From: Onchocerca volvulus
Lineage: Eukaryota; Nematoda; Chromadorea; Rhabditida; Onchocercidae
Assembly (NCBI GenBank): GCA_000499405.2
Contig: HG738139.1
Location: forward strand, 13,886,183 to 13,950,182
Length of the DNA stretch: 64,000 nt
Direction: 5' to 3'
Positions 11,641 to 25,953 of this stretch are shown piece after piece (the first letter of the stretch is position 1; each line of letters opens with the position of its first letter). Under the pieces are notes generated by a model. That model worked only from the letters and a program-made list of their open reading frames with translations. It did not search any database and was not told the origin of the DNA. A program made the position numbers and the translations under genes.

Positions 11641-14374
11641 CAATTATTATTTGTAATTTAAAAAAATATGCAAAAAATTGTTCTATGAAGGAAAAAATTA
11701 CGAATGAATCAATTTTAAAACAGTCAAGAATAATGTTAATTTTTTTACTTTTATTTGTTAAAAGCATTTTTTAAACTAAATTTCTATCAAATATAAAAGT
11801 TGGCAATTTATGTTGTGAGAATTAAGAAATATAGCAAAAGGGCAAAATTAATTTGTTATGATTACATTTTCAAAAATAAAAAAAAAAAAAAAGGAAAAAA
11901 AGAGAAAATGTTTTTTTCTAAAAAGATCAGATTAGTGCAGAAATTTCAATTTCTTATTATTTTTGCACATACTCAATTAACTATTAATACCTTTCCAATC
12001 TAATTTAACCCAAAAATTTTCACTTTGTTTACTCATTTTACTCACAAATTTCACAACTGTCATTTACTATCAAATTAAAAAACATATTTTTTTTTTTGAT
12101 ATTCGTAAAAACAACATATGAAGCATATTATCAAATCGATTTTCTTGCCAAATGATAATAAACGTTGTTCGCCTATCACATCACTTATTTTTTTTTGTCA
12201 AATGATAATAGACTTCATAATTTCTTTTTAACATAATTAGGAGGAGAAAAAAACGAGAAGTCTAATGGTAAAGAAATATTTCAAATAAATTCTGAGATGT
12301 TATTCGATCTGCCAATTCAAATCAGAAATTCAAAAATATTTTTTTACAAAAAAAAATTTTTTTTTCTGTTTTTCATTTGTAAAAACAAAGAAATCTGTTG
12401 ATTTAATTATGGAAAAAAGTACTCATTTTTTCCTAAGAGGTCAAAAGTTAATTATATGAAGTATTAGTCATTTTCTGTTTTATTGTAATAATTTCTGCAT
12501 TTTTTTTTATTTTATCATTTTTTTAGAATTTATATAAATTTTATCTTTTATATTTCATCTCCACTGGAATAAATCATGACATTCGGTATATCATTAACAC
12601 ATATATTTTTACATAATATCATTATTCTGAGGTAAAATTTAAAAAAAAAAAGATAAAAAAGGATTCTTTAGAATTTTGTCTATCTTCTGAATATCATTGT
12701 TTCCAAGATTATCCAATTAGTGCTATTGATATAATCATTTTAATTAATATTGTCACTTAAAAAATGCATAATTTGCTGACAATATTTTTTCGCATAATTA
12801 ATATCATAATGATATAAAATTAGTAAATTTGTCAAATGAATTTTTAAAAATTTTCTTTTGAATTTTGCTAAAAAAAAGAAAACAATTGATGAAAAAAGAT
12901 TTTTGCCAAATTTTAATGCATGTTTGGCAAAAAAATAAATAAATTTATTCTATTCCCCGCTTGTTTTTTTTTTTTCTTTTTGTATTCATTTTTTTTTCCT
13001 CTCCGAATGAAAAGGTTATTTTGCAAAAGAAAGACTTTTACATTTTCAGAAGATCTAGATTTCGAAAGTTTTTCTTTTTCTCCTTTTTTTTTTTGATTCT
13101 TTCTTAAAATAATGGGAATTTGTAAAAAGAAGTTTTCGAGGTGGAGCATGTATCAAGCAAATTCATTGTGTCATAATTACAACAAACTAATGTATGTATA
13201 TATTTTCTAAGCAAAAAAAAAAAAAAAGGAAAAAAAGAAAAAAGAAAAAAAATGAAAAAACATTTTGGTCAAAAATGAAAGATAGGAAAAGTAGAAGAAG
13301 AAGAAGAAGAAGAATCAACTTCAAAAATGATGATTAATGGGAGGAGCATTATAATTGTATTGCAAAAAAAAAAGAAAAAAAAAAAAAAAACTTCCTGCTA
13401 GTTTTTTTAAATTGAAAATTGCATGGTATTTATAGTAATATTTCACTATTGAAGGCAATTATTTCATTGCATACTGCTAGAATTATATTTTAATAATTTG
13501 ATGGATGATTTGAACAAAATATAAGTATTATTTATTCTTCAGTCTCTCATATATATATAGCAATTCTGAAGGCAGAATGTATTCTTTGTTATAATTCCTA
13601 TTTGAAATAAAAATTATCATTATCATTATTAAAAAGATCATTTGATCTTTAAATACACTGCTCTGATAAATCATATTATCTTAATAATGATATCATATCA
13701 TTTTTAAAGTGATATAATATGATATTATTATTAAAATGATATAATATATCGAATATAATTACTGTTTCAGATTTCTTCCATCCGATACTTGCTATTTCTG
13801 ATCTACTCTACTGTTTTATGATTATTTTATTCTAAAAAAAAAAAAAAGGTTAGCTTAACATTTTTTGCTTTTTTCTTTCACAATCGTTATTTTTCAAATG
13901 TAAAAGATAGAAGAAATATGACTGTTTTAATTTCCAATATTGTTCATTTCAATGATACAATTTGTTAATGATTCAATCATTGAATTATTCATGAAGGTGG
14001 AAGAAAATTTGTTATTTCTCCAAAATTTCCATTAATGAAATACTAATTTGAAATGAAAAAAAAACTATCTTCCGACTAAAACATGTCATAATGTGTGTCA
14101 TAAATTGTCATTAAATTAATAAATTTAGTTAGTAAAATAAATGATTTTAAGATATCTTCCCAGAGTTTTTAAGAGTTTTTTTATTTGATCGAAATTCCGA
14201 ACCTCAAGTTTAAATTTGAAACAAAATAAATTGATAAATTTACTTAATAAAATAAATGATTTTAAGACACCTTCAAGTTTGTTATTTGATCAAAGATCAG
14301 AATTTCAGGTTTAAATTTGCAATAAACTTAAAAAATAATACTTCTAGCAGCGACAATTTACAATTTACACAACG
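11641..14374. other. Gene-free, low-complexity stretch
   Basis: About 2.7 kb of AT-rich DNA with many A/T runs of 10 or more bases, a short (GAA)n run near 13294-13313, and AT palindromes at 13615-13760 (AATAATGATATCATATCATT facing TGATATAATATGATATTATT). The last part must hold the promoter of collagen A. No exon is supported. Confidence 0.6.
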
Positions 14375-15777
14375 ATGAGTGAAAAAATATTTATATCACT
14401 TGGAATGGCGACTACAGTATGCTTCATAGGTATATCTGCGATCGCTATGATCGTCCTCTTCAGCGATATCAATGATCTGCACAGTGGAGTTATGGATGAA
14501 ATGACTGGTTTTAAGGTGTTTTCTAGTTTTGTCGCTTGATTTAAGCTTAGCTAAAATAAAGGCAGTAAATATCGTTTACTGGAAATTGCTTGAGGGTTAC
14601 TGTAGAATCATCAGATACAGTAACCCACAAGTCAAATATGGATCTATTCAATTTGCTGTAATAGCTCATTTTATTCAATTGAAATGAAGTGATTTTTATC
14701 ATAGTCCGTTTAAGAAAACAATTAATTATCAATTTTTCTATCACAGGAAATAGCTGACGATACATGGAGTAAAATTTTGTCTGTTCGATCAAGTGAATTC
14801 CAAAATGAGAATGGACACTATCGCGATTTTGAGAGTTTAATTTCGCGAACCAAACGACAGTATCCAGCTCATTGCCGTCAGTTTGTTTGAAAAATATATT
14901 GCAAAAAACAAAAACTTTGTTTTTTTTTTTTTAAAAACAAAAACTTAATTTTCGTCTTCGGAGTAAAAAGATTACATGCATTTGAATAAAAAAAAATAAA
15001 AAAAAAGTATATTAGGTAAAAAATATGAAACTTATCTTGAAATAAAGGCATATTTTTTAGAATGTAGCGCACCAGCTGATCGATGTCCACAAGGTCCTGT
15101 TGGTCCTCGAGGTGATCCTGGACTAAAAGGCCTTGATGGATCAAAGGGTGAAGATGGACGGCCAGGTGTAAATGGTGTTGCACTTTTGGCTACATTCCAT
15201 ATTCCTGGTGGTTGCATTGACTGTCCAGCAGGACCACCAGGACCACCCGGTGAACCCGGTCCTCCAGGTGATGTTGGTATGCCGGGTAGTTGTGCGAAAA
15301 GAGGAAAAGATGGTAAGCCTGGACCACGTGGACCAGTCGGATCAGCAGGTAAATCAGGTAATCAAGGGCCAGATGGTCCATCTGGTAAAGTTGGCCAACC
15401 TGGAAAAAATGGTAAACGAGGTATTGGTCCAGTTGGACCGAAAGCTACTAGAGGAAAACCAGGTCCAGTTGGCAAGCCTGGAACAAATGGTAAAAAAGGA
15501 GTTGATGGAAAACCTGGTGAACAGGGACCACCAGGTGTACCTGGAAAGAATGGAAAATGTGGAAAAGCTGGCAAAGACGGATTGGTATGTTATTAAGAAA
15601 ATGAAAAAAAAAATTATAATTCTAATTATAAAAATTATAATTATTATAAGTGCTGTAAATAGTCCAAGTGCAATTATTATATGTATTTTATTTCAGCCAG
15701 GAAGTCCAGGCCGTCCAGGACCAGATGCTCATTACTGTCCATGCCCAAAACGTGCGAAAGTCGCACTTCGATCGTAA
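14375..15777 (+). CDS. Cuticle collagen A (nematode type)
   Basis: Four exons: 14375-14515, 14747-14876, 15061-15584 and 15697-15777, all GT-AG, giving 291 aa. Residues about 5-29 are a hydrophobic N-terminal segment ([20 protein letters not shown]...), as in the nematode cuticle collagen N-terminal domain. RTKR at residues 81-84 fits the furin-like cleavage site (homology box A region) of these proteins. Gly-X-Y repeats follow from about residue 100 ([13 protein letters not shown]), with one interruption ([11 protein letters not shown]) and a paired cysteine motif [15 protein letters not shown]. The end, [12 protein letters not shown], carries the C-terminal cysteines used in inter-chain bonds. 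Such chains trimerise, are secreted by the hypodermis and are cross-linked into the cuticle. Intron phases are the same as in collagen B at 42241-44105, so the two are paralogues. Confidence 0.96.
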
Positions 15778-16279
15778 AACAAAATTATTCATATTCTCAC
15801 TATTACCACTGTCACTACTACTATTGCTATCATCATACAACGATGAAGACAATGTTGATATGACCGATGATAGTGATAATGATAACTTTTGTGGTGTTTT
15901 TTTAGAATGCTTTGCTTTTGAAGAAAAAATGGCATATCATAGCAAAATAAATTTTCTCATATTCATTCCTCTAATTGCCAATAGAGATCGTTCCTTAAGT
16001 CAATAATTATTTGCGACTATGATTCATTTTGGAATCTGATTCATGACTATTTCAAAGATGAAATTGGATAGCTAGCAGTGAAGAATTAAGAATTTATCAA
16101 TTCTTATCTTTAGAATCGATTGGTGAAAAGTAAATATTACAATTTTCACGTAATTTGTGTATCAAAAAATCCTATCTGCGGAAAAAAAAACAAAAAAACA
16201 AAAAGAAGAAAAAGCGTAGATACAAGAGCCCAATTTTTCTTTTTTCAATATATTTGTAAAAGAAAGATAAAAATAGCAA

Positions 16280-16318
<39 letters not shown>

Positions 16319-19300
16319 TAATTTCTTTCTATTCAACGCATACTATTATTGATAGATGAATATTCTAAAATGGATGAAAAACTGAAAGGATACTCCGAGT
16401 GATGTTGCTTGCGAGTAGTTTGTTATGCAATTTTGCTTGCGACATGCAACGCAAAACAACTCTCTCCACTGCAATCAAAGATGAAATAATTCAAATATCG
16501 GTCGGAAAATCAAATAAACTGAAATGAATTAATCAATACTGATCCATGAAGCATTCTCTAAATCAATGATACATGAAATGGTTTTACTTAATTGCACGAA
16601 TTCTTAGCTAAATGTGATTAATTTGTATGTAAGCAAATTTTATACATAAAATATGGTGATCGAATTTATGCTATTTGGAGAATATTTAGTATCAGTTTTT
16701 TCTGTTCTTTGGGAATATTTAGTACTTGACTCTTGCAAATGTCAAAATTTCGAGAGAAGTGCGCGGGATTTTATTTCGATCATATTTGATATGTCGCAGA
16801 AATGCCTACAAATCCGTGTAATTGTTTAGTTGGAAAAGTTTAAGTACGTCTGCTATCGGCATGAATCTTTTTTTCAGTTTTGTCGATCACTATGATACTA
16901 ATTATTTCCAATAACAAATAAGATACTGAAATAGAAAAAAAAGTATCTTATCACTAACTCATCACTATTGAAACTATCTTATCACTATTGAAGCGGAAGG
17001 ATGAATAATTGTATAGCGAGTTAATAAATACGATTGATTATGCAAAATGACCATATGAAATCATTCTTGCAAAATATTCTTGTATGTTTGATCACTTCAA
17101 AATTATGATAATACAGGCATTTATTTGTTTAATTATTTGTAAAGGATAAAAAAATCGCAAATAATTTTAAAATATGTAATAAATTGTCAAAGAATTGTTC
17201 TCTTTTTAACAATATTTCAATCAAAGAATCATGGCCTTTTATTATTAATGTTTTAGATTGTGATAAGAATCAAAGAATACTATCCACAAGAAACGATCAA
17301 ATTTAGCAGAAGATAGAAGAGAAAATGATTTAAATGGAAAATTTGAAAATGATAATTCCAAAGAAGTAGTTCGTGATATTAGTAGCTTTCTTGATATGTA
17401 TAACATTTCCGAATGGCGCTATTATTTGTAATCTTGACAAATTTAGATTTCTAGAATCTAAGTTATTTCTGTATAGAACTGTTAAATTATTCAGGCAAGA
17501 ATCCATTCCGAATATGAATGATTGAACCATCAGAATTCATTTAGAATTAGAAAAATGTAACAACGAAATGAGCCCAGTAGATTAAAATGGAACAATTCAT
17601 TGGATAGCATTTTTGATAAGATTTTATATTTTATATTTTCGAATTATATTCAAAAACTTAATTACAGTGAGTTTATTTAAAAAAAAATTTGTTAGAATAC
17701 ATGCCTTTTATATTTTGAATAAGTGATCATTGGATTCAAACGTAATGATGCACAAAACATACAGTATGAAAGAGGAAAAATTAAGTTTTCAATGAAAAAA
17801 ATCATTCGAAGTTCTATCAAAATTCACGATTAATAAGCAAATGTGAATCTAGTCCGATATTAATCGATGTTACGATTCATAATTTTATGCATGAAACTTG
17901 TTTTTTGAATGATTAAATTTAATTTTTCTAAACGGAAAAAACAAAGAATTGATGCGACATGATGTGAAAAAAAGAAAACCAGATATAGCAAAATAAAAAA
18001 TCCATTAAAATTTTAGAAAAATAATGAAAACAAGAATGAGGAGAAAGGAAAAAAAAGAAAAAACGAATTATTTATAAAAGGAAGTTGAATTTGTTCCTTC
18101 AAGAATAAGAAATTAAAAATAATGAATTGCCAATGAAAACAATAATAGAAATTTATGATAATTAATTACAACTGTGGCAAATATGTCACGAATATTAGGT
18201 TCGTCATTCATTTAGTTGACAGAAAGTTTTCAACATTTTGAGCTTATTGCATCTATAAAATTTTATACTGATATATATGCGGATTTCACATCTGAATGAT
18301 ACAAGATCAATCCAACAAAGTAAGGCAGATTTCACTGATAAATATATTCATTCAAACATAAATCTTTCAAAATGAATTTAAGAAAAAAAAAAATATAATA
18401 CGAAAGCAGCAAAATGGGAATGAATAATCTCTTATGTTCTCTCCAATATTACAGCAAATTATGCATCGCAAATATTGGACTTAGCCAAGTGGATTTCATC
18501 CAAAATATATGAAATTAATGGCAATTTGCTGTAATTCAAAAGAAATATAAAGCAGAATCGATCCTAATAAACATTATTATTTTATATTTCCTCAAATAAT
18601 TATTCAAATTTCATTTAAAAAGAAAAACAGCATCAAATGAACAAATTCTGATTATTTTTGAGGTGAAGATTTGCATATCCTGAAACATTTTAAGAAATCT
18701 TTAAAACTAATACCGCTTTGTATAAAACAACACAACAAGTATACAGAGTAAAGAATTTTTTGAATTGAAGATCAAAAAATGCTGCTCATCAGGCCAAAAT
18801 TTGGTTGTACACGTACGTTAATTTGAACCCGTTGTTATGACTTTAAGTTCTGAAAGAAAAATATTTTAGAAAGTTCGGTAACAAATTCTATTGTAAAAAA
18901 ATCAGTATAAAATTATACTGATATATCTCTACAAGATTAGCATTAGCAAATTAAATTCCGGAGAAATATTATCTTCATAACTTAATGAAAAATCATTAAA
19001 ATGTGACTGAGTCAAACTGATTAAAATATGGATAAAAGTACTATATTCTCGAATTGATAAAAATATGAGCTGTTTTCGCCATAAAATCAAACTAAATATT
19101 TGCAATGCATGAATTATTGCCGAAACATGATAAAAATAGTTTATAGAAGCTCTAAATAAGTATTAAGACAAAGATAAGTACTCGTTAACGATTACATGAC
19201 TTAATGAAGAGAATGGATTCGACAGCTTACTCGTTGGCAGTTCTGTCACAATTATTACTACTCGACGAACAAAACTATACGATTGTACAGTGCTGATAGT

Positions 19301-19588
19301 ATGCTATGTCGAATGAATTGATGATAAGCAAATGAAAGACAACTAGTAAAATTAGAATAAACTGGATGCATTTTCACAGAAAAATTGGAAAAGAAACTAA
19401 GTGACAAAAGAAAACTATTTTTCTTTTTTCGAAACAACTAATTCTTTCAATGTAAATTTCTTTCAAGAAACTTTATAAGGAGATGAACGAGAGAATCGAA
19501 TATTCATGCTAAAACGTTAATCGATTCTAACTGAAGATACCAATTCTTGATGAAAACTATTTACCGATTTAATATTTACAAAATCATT
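15778..19588. other. Gene-free stretch between collagen A and MIPEP 3' ends
   Basis: About 3.8 kb between two convergent genes. It includes the collagen 3' UTR, a perfect (AAT)n(ATT)n palindrome at about 16277-16321 that could fold into a hairpin, and otherwise unremarkable AT-rich sequence. No exon is supported. Confidence 0.6.
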
Positions 19589-22500
19589 CTATACACTGAC
19601 GGCTGAACGTTGGCAAGTGTGATCAGCTTCCTCCTTCAATGCCGTTGCTAGATTTTGCACTGTTGGCCAATAACCAAGAGCTGAATTGAGCAGGTCCGCC
19701 GAAGGTAACGAACCACCTTTCGATAATACCTGCGAAGAATTATAAAAAAATTTCATTAATTAAACCCATGCAATCGTTTCTTTTTCCAGTCTTATTTAAT
19801 TCTAAAACTTCTACTTTTACAAAATTGATTATTTTTTAAAAATGGATAAATTTTCCAAATATAAACCGTAATATAGTGAATTTTGAACTGAGATTGAACA
19901 TTTTAACTTCAAATTACACAATATTCTTTATTAAAATAAGTTCTGATGATTTACCGCTTGATAAATATGAAAATTTGTAGGATAGAAATAATTTATCAAA
20001 CAACATTAACCTTTGCCCATGCAAGACCGTTCTCCTTGGAAAATGGACAATCACGGAACCGGGTATTCCAAATCAACGAAGCTGTAGCTCTTGCTACTAA
20101 ATAAGAGTAGTACTTCGCACCGTATGGTACTAAATGTGTAAATCTGAAAGTAGTAGCGAATTATAAAACTTTTCTAGCTTTCATTCCGATCCCAAAAATT
20201 TCATCTAAAAGTCGAAATTTAATAAAATTGACTTACCGATGATGCCATGCGGAACTGGTCTCTTTTTTAACATTTGGAAAAACTACCGACCAAATTGATG
20301 CATATAAATCAGCTGTTGAAATTCGACCGTTCATTATACCTTCAGCATTACCACCATGAGCCTCAAGATCAAAAAGACTGTACACAGCCTGAAACAAGTG
20401 AACATGGAGAAATACATTTAGAACCAAGATTTAAATAGCAACAATTTCAAGCGCTTAGTCTTTACTCAGCAAAACTTCGAAGTGAAAGAAACCTGTTGTA
20501 ACATTTCCAGAGATGTGAAAGCGAATCGTGATGTTATGAGAGAAGCAGCATCCTCAACACTTATTGGACGACCGTGACTATCTTTTGCTATTTCGCGCAA
20601 AACATCAATATTATTAAAGAAATATTCCATCAGATTGGATGGAACTTCCGCCATATCGGTTGAGCAACGAGTTCCTGAAGGATTTTTGTATTAAATTGAA
20701 GAATGAAAATGAAATAAAAAATTGAGTGGACTTAAAATTCATAGATAATAAAGGAAATAATTTCGCAAATTTCATTAAAATATTTCATTATAAGTGACAA
20801 AAATGAAATTACCAGCGACATGTTGATATTGAGTGCGAGCAAGCATTGAATGCATTGCGTGACCCATTTCGTGGAAAAAATTTTCAGCTTGATGGGGACT
20901 CAAATAAATATTTTCAATGCTTTCCATTTCTTTCGTTAATGATAACGATAAAACGACGATTGGTGTTTGATATGAACCATCATCTAACTGAATCACACAT
21001 ACTTTAATCAATACAGTATCCAAAATCCATTAATCCACTATAGTTTAGTCACTAAGCATAAGCTCTTCGAGAGATGTCTGCATGCCAAATACAATTGTGT
21101 ATTGACTTTCCGGAACAGATCCATGATGCCCAATAAACTATAGGCCATTTTCTCATAGTGAACAATACAATAAAAATTTTTCGGCAACATATTTGTGACC
21201 TTTTACGAATGCTGGGAAATTTTATTCCTGGCAATATTAGTATAAGGAAAAATTTTGGAATTTTATATATTTTGTCGGTCAGAAAAAAGGAAGAAAACCT
21301 GCTTGGAGCAACGAACAGTGAAATGACAATCGCCTGCTGTTTTTGTTCGTCTTTCTTGAATATCAATATAAATCGTTCCCAAAAATTGGTCCTTGTCTCG
21401 AAAAACATCCTATAACAATAACAGAAAATATAATTTGAAATTCCTATTGCTTGCAAACATGTTAAACAATAATTCCTTATTTCTTATTATAAGCCAAACA
21501 GGAGCCCTAACGGAACAGGAAGCCCATACTCTTGAATAAGCCATATGTTTTTGTAGCTGGTAAAACAGGAAAATTAAAAAAGTTATATCATACACATGAA
21601 TAAAAAAGACAAAAAAGCAATAGCGCAAACAATGATAAGAAAAAAAAGAAAAAACTAACAATCTTAATAACATTTCCTGGCCAAATTTCCCCAAGAACAG
21701 GTGTCTGGATTGAAAAGAAAACGTTGTACAGTCGCTTTGTTATCAATTCGAATCCATTTAAGAGATTACTAAATGAAAAATACCTGAAATTGAAAGCAAT
21801 AATTTTTTTTTTTGATTTTTGTTTTATTGGGTGTTGAGTTTTTATTTTTTTCTTTATTGAAATGAAAAATAGTCAAAATAATATAAAATACTACTAGATC
21901 TCTGTTCTGCATAACTACAATAGATTGTCATTATGGATCTGTTTTATCAGTTATATTTTTCACAGGAAATTATTTGTATAAAAATTTACGATAATTCTTT
22001 CTTTTATCTTCTACTTCCTGCCATTATAGTTGAAGCAAATATAAAATTTTTTAATGATGAGTTCAATAGTACCTGGAAAGATGCTGCAACTGACCGAAAG
22101 CATTCTCGCGATACAACATACAAAGATAAGTTAAATCAGATTCGTATAGATGTTGTCGCTTTGATTCAACTTGAGCTAAAACATCTGCCAATACGGCTAA
22201 TTCCTGTTCAGCTGCTGGTTGACATGACTGTAGCAAACGGAACAAATAATTTTAATATGTGGTTAAACTGATAAATAAATACAGCAAATCTTTTGAAAAA
22301 AAATAATGGTTACAAATTAGAAGCAATCTAGTAACTACTGTTTAGAACAGCATTTGAAGTGAAAGTGGTCCCTTATCAATTGTTAATCATTCATTAATTC
22401 TCTTTTATCAATGAAGAATTTTTAGCATTAAAAATTTTCAGTATCGCTCAATATAAACTATTAACTTGTAAGATAGACTTACTCTAATGACTTCAATCAA

Positions 22501-25163
22501 GAAATCATGGGCGTTTTCATATGAACCGAGCAAGGAAGTTTGTTGAACACGATGAGCATAAGATTGGAAACCAGTAAGTTGAGCTAATAAATGTCGACAA
22601 GTAATCAGACGGCGTAAACGCTTCTCCTACATAATTTCCAATTATTTTCATCCTTATTCACCGAAATGTAAAATAACAAAATATTTGGCCTGAGAATTTA
22701 ACAAATAAATTTTCAAATTTAAATTCAGTCGCTTCATGAAAATCATGACTAAAGATCGAATTATTCAAACTACCCTAAAAATTTAATTAAAAAGTAAATG
22801 GAAGGCAAAGATTTTAAATATGGCATGTTGAGTTTTTTTTTTTTTTAAGACGAATACATATAGTCATACCATCATTAAGAAACATACTATATTGAGGTTG
22901 ATATTGACAACAAAATTACATCAGTTTAAAAAAAAAAAATTACATGCAGGGAGAAAATTACCATACTTGCTCTTCATTGTATGAATAATAGGTAGCATAA
23001 GACCATTGCCTTGTAGCACGATCAACTGCGAATGCATTCGGATTATTAAGATGTCGTTTCACTCGATACATCTTACTATAAAATGGTGCAACCGTAACAG
23101 GCAGTTCAGCACCATACGTAAATTGTGAACCAACCATGAAAATCTCGTTGCTAAGCCTTACATATTCACATTTCTAAATTAGAATTTATTAATTCATAAT
23201 AACGCATACATCATACCCTGTCTACCATTGATAACTGAAGTTGTTTGGACTGCGATATCTCAATATGCATTTTTTTTTTTTTACTATAAAGTAAGTTCGA
23301 TAACATAATCTATACTAATAAAATCGGAAATTCAACAGGACACTGTATCTATATCAAAGAATACAACTTTTGTAAAAAAGCTCATCTTATAGAAAGAAGT
23401 TCAGAGAAATATAAAATCGAACAATTTTATAGCCAGAATAATCTGATGCAATGAAAATTTTTAAAATTTCAAATAAAATTCATATACTTACTTGATTTTC
23501 AGCTAAATTAACACCAGCTTGCTCGAAATCATCAAGAAATAACAAAGCTGTGCGTTTATCAACATCTGACAAAAGATTACTTTCTGTTTCTAACGAGTCT
23601 TTTAGCGCCTTGTATAAATCAGATCTGGTATTTAAACTAAAAACAATAAATTTGAGATCATGATAATTTAAAATAAAGAACTGAAAATGGAAGGAAATGA
23701 AGCTTTTTGATTAAATTTCACCTTTCTACGAGTTCAGTGAAATCCCTCATGCTTTCTTGTGCTGCTGCGCTGAATTCTTTAATTGAATGCATATTTCGAA
23801 CGCATTCAGCCTGAAAATGTGTAAGTGTAAGAAATCTATTTTATCAAAATCAATATTTTTGCATATCATTATTTTCATTTTTCTTCTAGCAGTTTTACTA
23901 TGAAAAATTGATTCTCAGTCTTTTCACTGTCCCTCAAATTTCGTCTTAAATGCTTGAAAGATCTATGTGTATTGCGCAAATGCGCATCTTGTAAGCATTT
24001 ATAATATTATAATAAAAGGAAAAAAATCAATTAATATAAATTTCTGCACATGAATAGAACGTATTCTATCAAATAAGATATAATATCTTTAGTATAAAGT
24101 AGATTAGACATAGCGAAATTCTTTGCATATCAAAGAAGAGAAAAAATCACAATCATAATATTTTAAATATAAAATTCTAAATTATAAATTGAATTTTTTT
24201 AATAAAATTCTTAATTATAAATTAAATTTTTTTATAACAAATTGAGCTTCGAGATAAACAAAAAAGATTCACCAAATCTGCAGCGCTGCATATTTCATTT
24301 GACAAATCATCGAAAACTTCAACAACTTTCTTGTCACACTTTCGACTGACAATCTATAAGAATATTTTTCAATCAACAAAATGTTCCATGTTTCACCATT
24401 ACACTTTTAAATAAGGGCAAAATTTTATTTCAAAATTTTGTACAAATACTTTCGAGAAAAGGTAAAAGTGTCAGCCACAGAAATTAAGCTATCAGTGATC
24501 AACTCGAAAATATCAGTATGTAACAAAAGAGCAACTAAATTCCATAATTACTATCTAAAAAATTTCAAATAAATTAGGAAAACAGAAAATGCAAAGCTAC
24601 TGTGATAGAATAACACGACTAAACATCTGAAAAAAAAAATCTGAAAATCTAGATCTGAAACAAAACTTCAAACCGGTATCGGAAAAAATTTTACCTTATC
24701 AACCAATTCAAAAGAGCGTTTCCTAACTCTTTCATTAAGTAATTTGAATCCGGATGGATGCTTCAACAATTCCTCACCGAAGAGTCCCTTAAGTAAAATG
24801 ATTTAAACATTCTGACAAAAAAGTCCTAATTTACAAAAACAAATCCCTTGAAGAAATTTTCCCAAATTCTGAAAAATGTTCAGTATAATATCAGCAAAAT
24901 ATGCCTTACTTCATCTAAAGTTTACTTTCTCTTCTTCTCTTTTCCATTATCCTCATATCAACCACCAAATTCAGTGACTTTTTTCAAACAAATAAATAAA
25001 CAGTTTACTAATTTGCATCATTAAAAAAATGTAACAAACTATAATATATAGAAATTTTCTATGAATTAAAGACCTTTTCGGGAATATAACTCTCCAATTG
25101 TAAACATCTCAACGAATTTAGCAAACTGGAGAAGCTTGATCTTAAAACGGCAGTCCGCAACAT
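19589..25163 (-). CDS. MIPEP: Mitochondrial intermediate peptidase (M3 metallopeptidase)
   Basis: Fifteen minus-strand exons join without a break into 673 aa: 25074-25163, 24695-24787, 24273-24353, 23722-23810, 23492-23636, 22967-23173, 22483-22626, 22073-22227, 21660-21783, 21299-21409, 20813-20987, 20493-20674, 20237-20388, 20011-20143, 19589-19729. The N-terminus ([19 protein letters not shown]) is arginine/serine-rich without acids, as expected for a mitochondrial presequence. The zinc-binding HEMGH lies at residues 452-456 within [20 protein letters not shown], followed by [18 protein letters not shown], the MIP-type version of the M3 active site. Earlier blocks [14 protein letters not shown] and DCHFTVRC also match the family. 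It removes octapeptides from imported matrix precursors after MPP cleavage. Length is close to human MIPEP (713). The start has a trans-splice-like acceptor 13 bases upstream; CSN6 lies 1.0 kb upstream on the same strand. Confidence 0.96.
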
Positions 25164-25171
25164 TATCGTTT

Positions 25172-25186
25172 GTTCCCTGGAAATAT
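25172..25186 (-). promoter_or_regulatory. Probable trans-splice acceptor of the MIPEP mRNA
   Basis: On the minus strand ATATTTCCAG precedes GGAACAAACGATA and the ATG at 25163, giving a 13-base leader. A 3' splice site this close to the start with no upstream exon needed is typical of spliced-leader addition in nematodes. SL use is inferred, not seen. Confidence 0.5.
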
Positions 25187-25641
25187 AGAATTACATACAG
25201 CAAGGAAATGAAATTCCAGTTTCCATTCAGGAACATTTTATTGATAGTACATTATGAAACATACAGGTATTCCTAAACAACGCCGAGAATTTCATGAATG
25301 AATTAATATTAATATCAGAAAGAACGCACAGAGAAATTACTGGTAATTCTCCAATAATGATTCTGCAGAAGTATCCTAAAAGTTGAAATCTGTTGTAGTT
25401 GAGGAAATTGGCAATAAGAAATATATATGAGACTTTGATAGTTCTAATCGTGAAATTTCACCAATTCATTTACATGTAATTTAACTAGTAAATCAACAAT
25501 TTATTAGCAATGAAGAATTTGAAAAAGAAATTTCACAACAAAAAATGCTAAAAAATAATTAATTTACAGTTACGAACAACATAGTACATACATTTAACAG
25601 CCAATCAGAGCCAAAGTGACATCATTCATAAATTCATTTTT

Positions 25642-25953
25642 ATGCAAATATCGCTAAATCAACGAATTTATGGAAAATTTTTCACAAAAGAAAGCAGGAA
25701 AATTGGTAGCAGCTCAAATTTTAAGTTTTTCGCGCTTAGTTTAATAAAGAACAAGATTAAAATCAAAAATGTGAAGAATTTTTCAAATACACCATGTGAG
25801 TCAGATGATTCCAGAGAAGCTAAAAAAGAGATTCAATTCAAAAAGGATGTCAGGAAAGACTATTATTTTAATAACAAAAAATCTTCTAAACGCATTAATT
25901 ACGATAGTCTCCTCAGTACAGAAAGGCCACTGATGCTACTGTCTAGCAAATAA
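25642..25953 (+). CDS. Hypothetical small ORF between MIPEP and CSN6
   Basis: An uninterrupted reading frame of 103 codons on the strand opposite its neighbours, in the 1-kb gap between CSN6 and MIPEP. It is rich in lysine, serine and asparagine and contains no recognisable domain, signal peptide or membrane segment. A GTGAGT donor-like site sits inside it at about 25796. In DNA this AT-rich an ORF of this length can occur by chance, so I give it low weight. Confidence 0.18.
   Translation: MQISLNQRIYGKFFTKESRKIGSSSNFKFFALSLIKNKIKIKNVKNFSNTPCESDDSREAKKEIQFKKDVRKDYYFNNKKSSKRINYDSLLSTERPLMLLSSK

Noticed and set aside
15190..15574. Minus-strand ORFs rich in proline and glycine
   Set aside because: They are the antisense of the Gly-X-Y repeats of collagen A; glycine codons read as proline on the other strand.
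21158..21415. Plus-strand ORF of 85 codons
   Set aside because: It overlaps a MIPEP exon on the opposite strand that fits the protein family and splice phases.
21933..22271. Plus-strand ORF of 112 codons
   Set aside because: It is antisense to the MIPEP exon 22073-22227.
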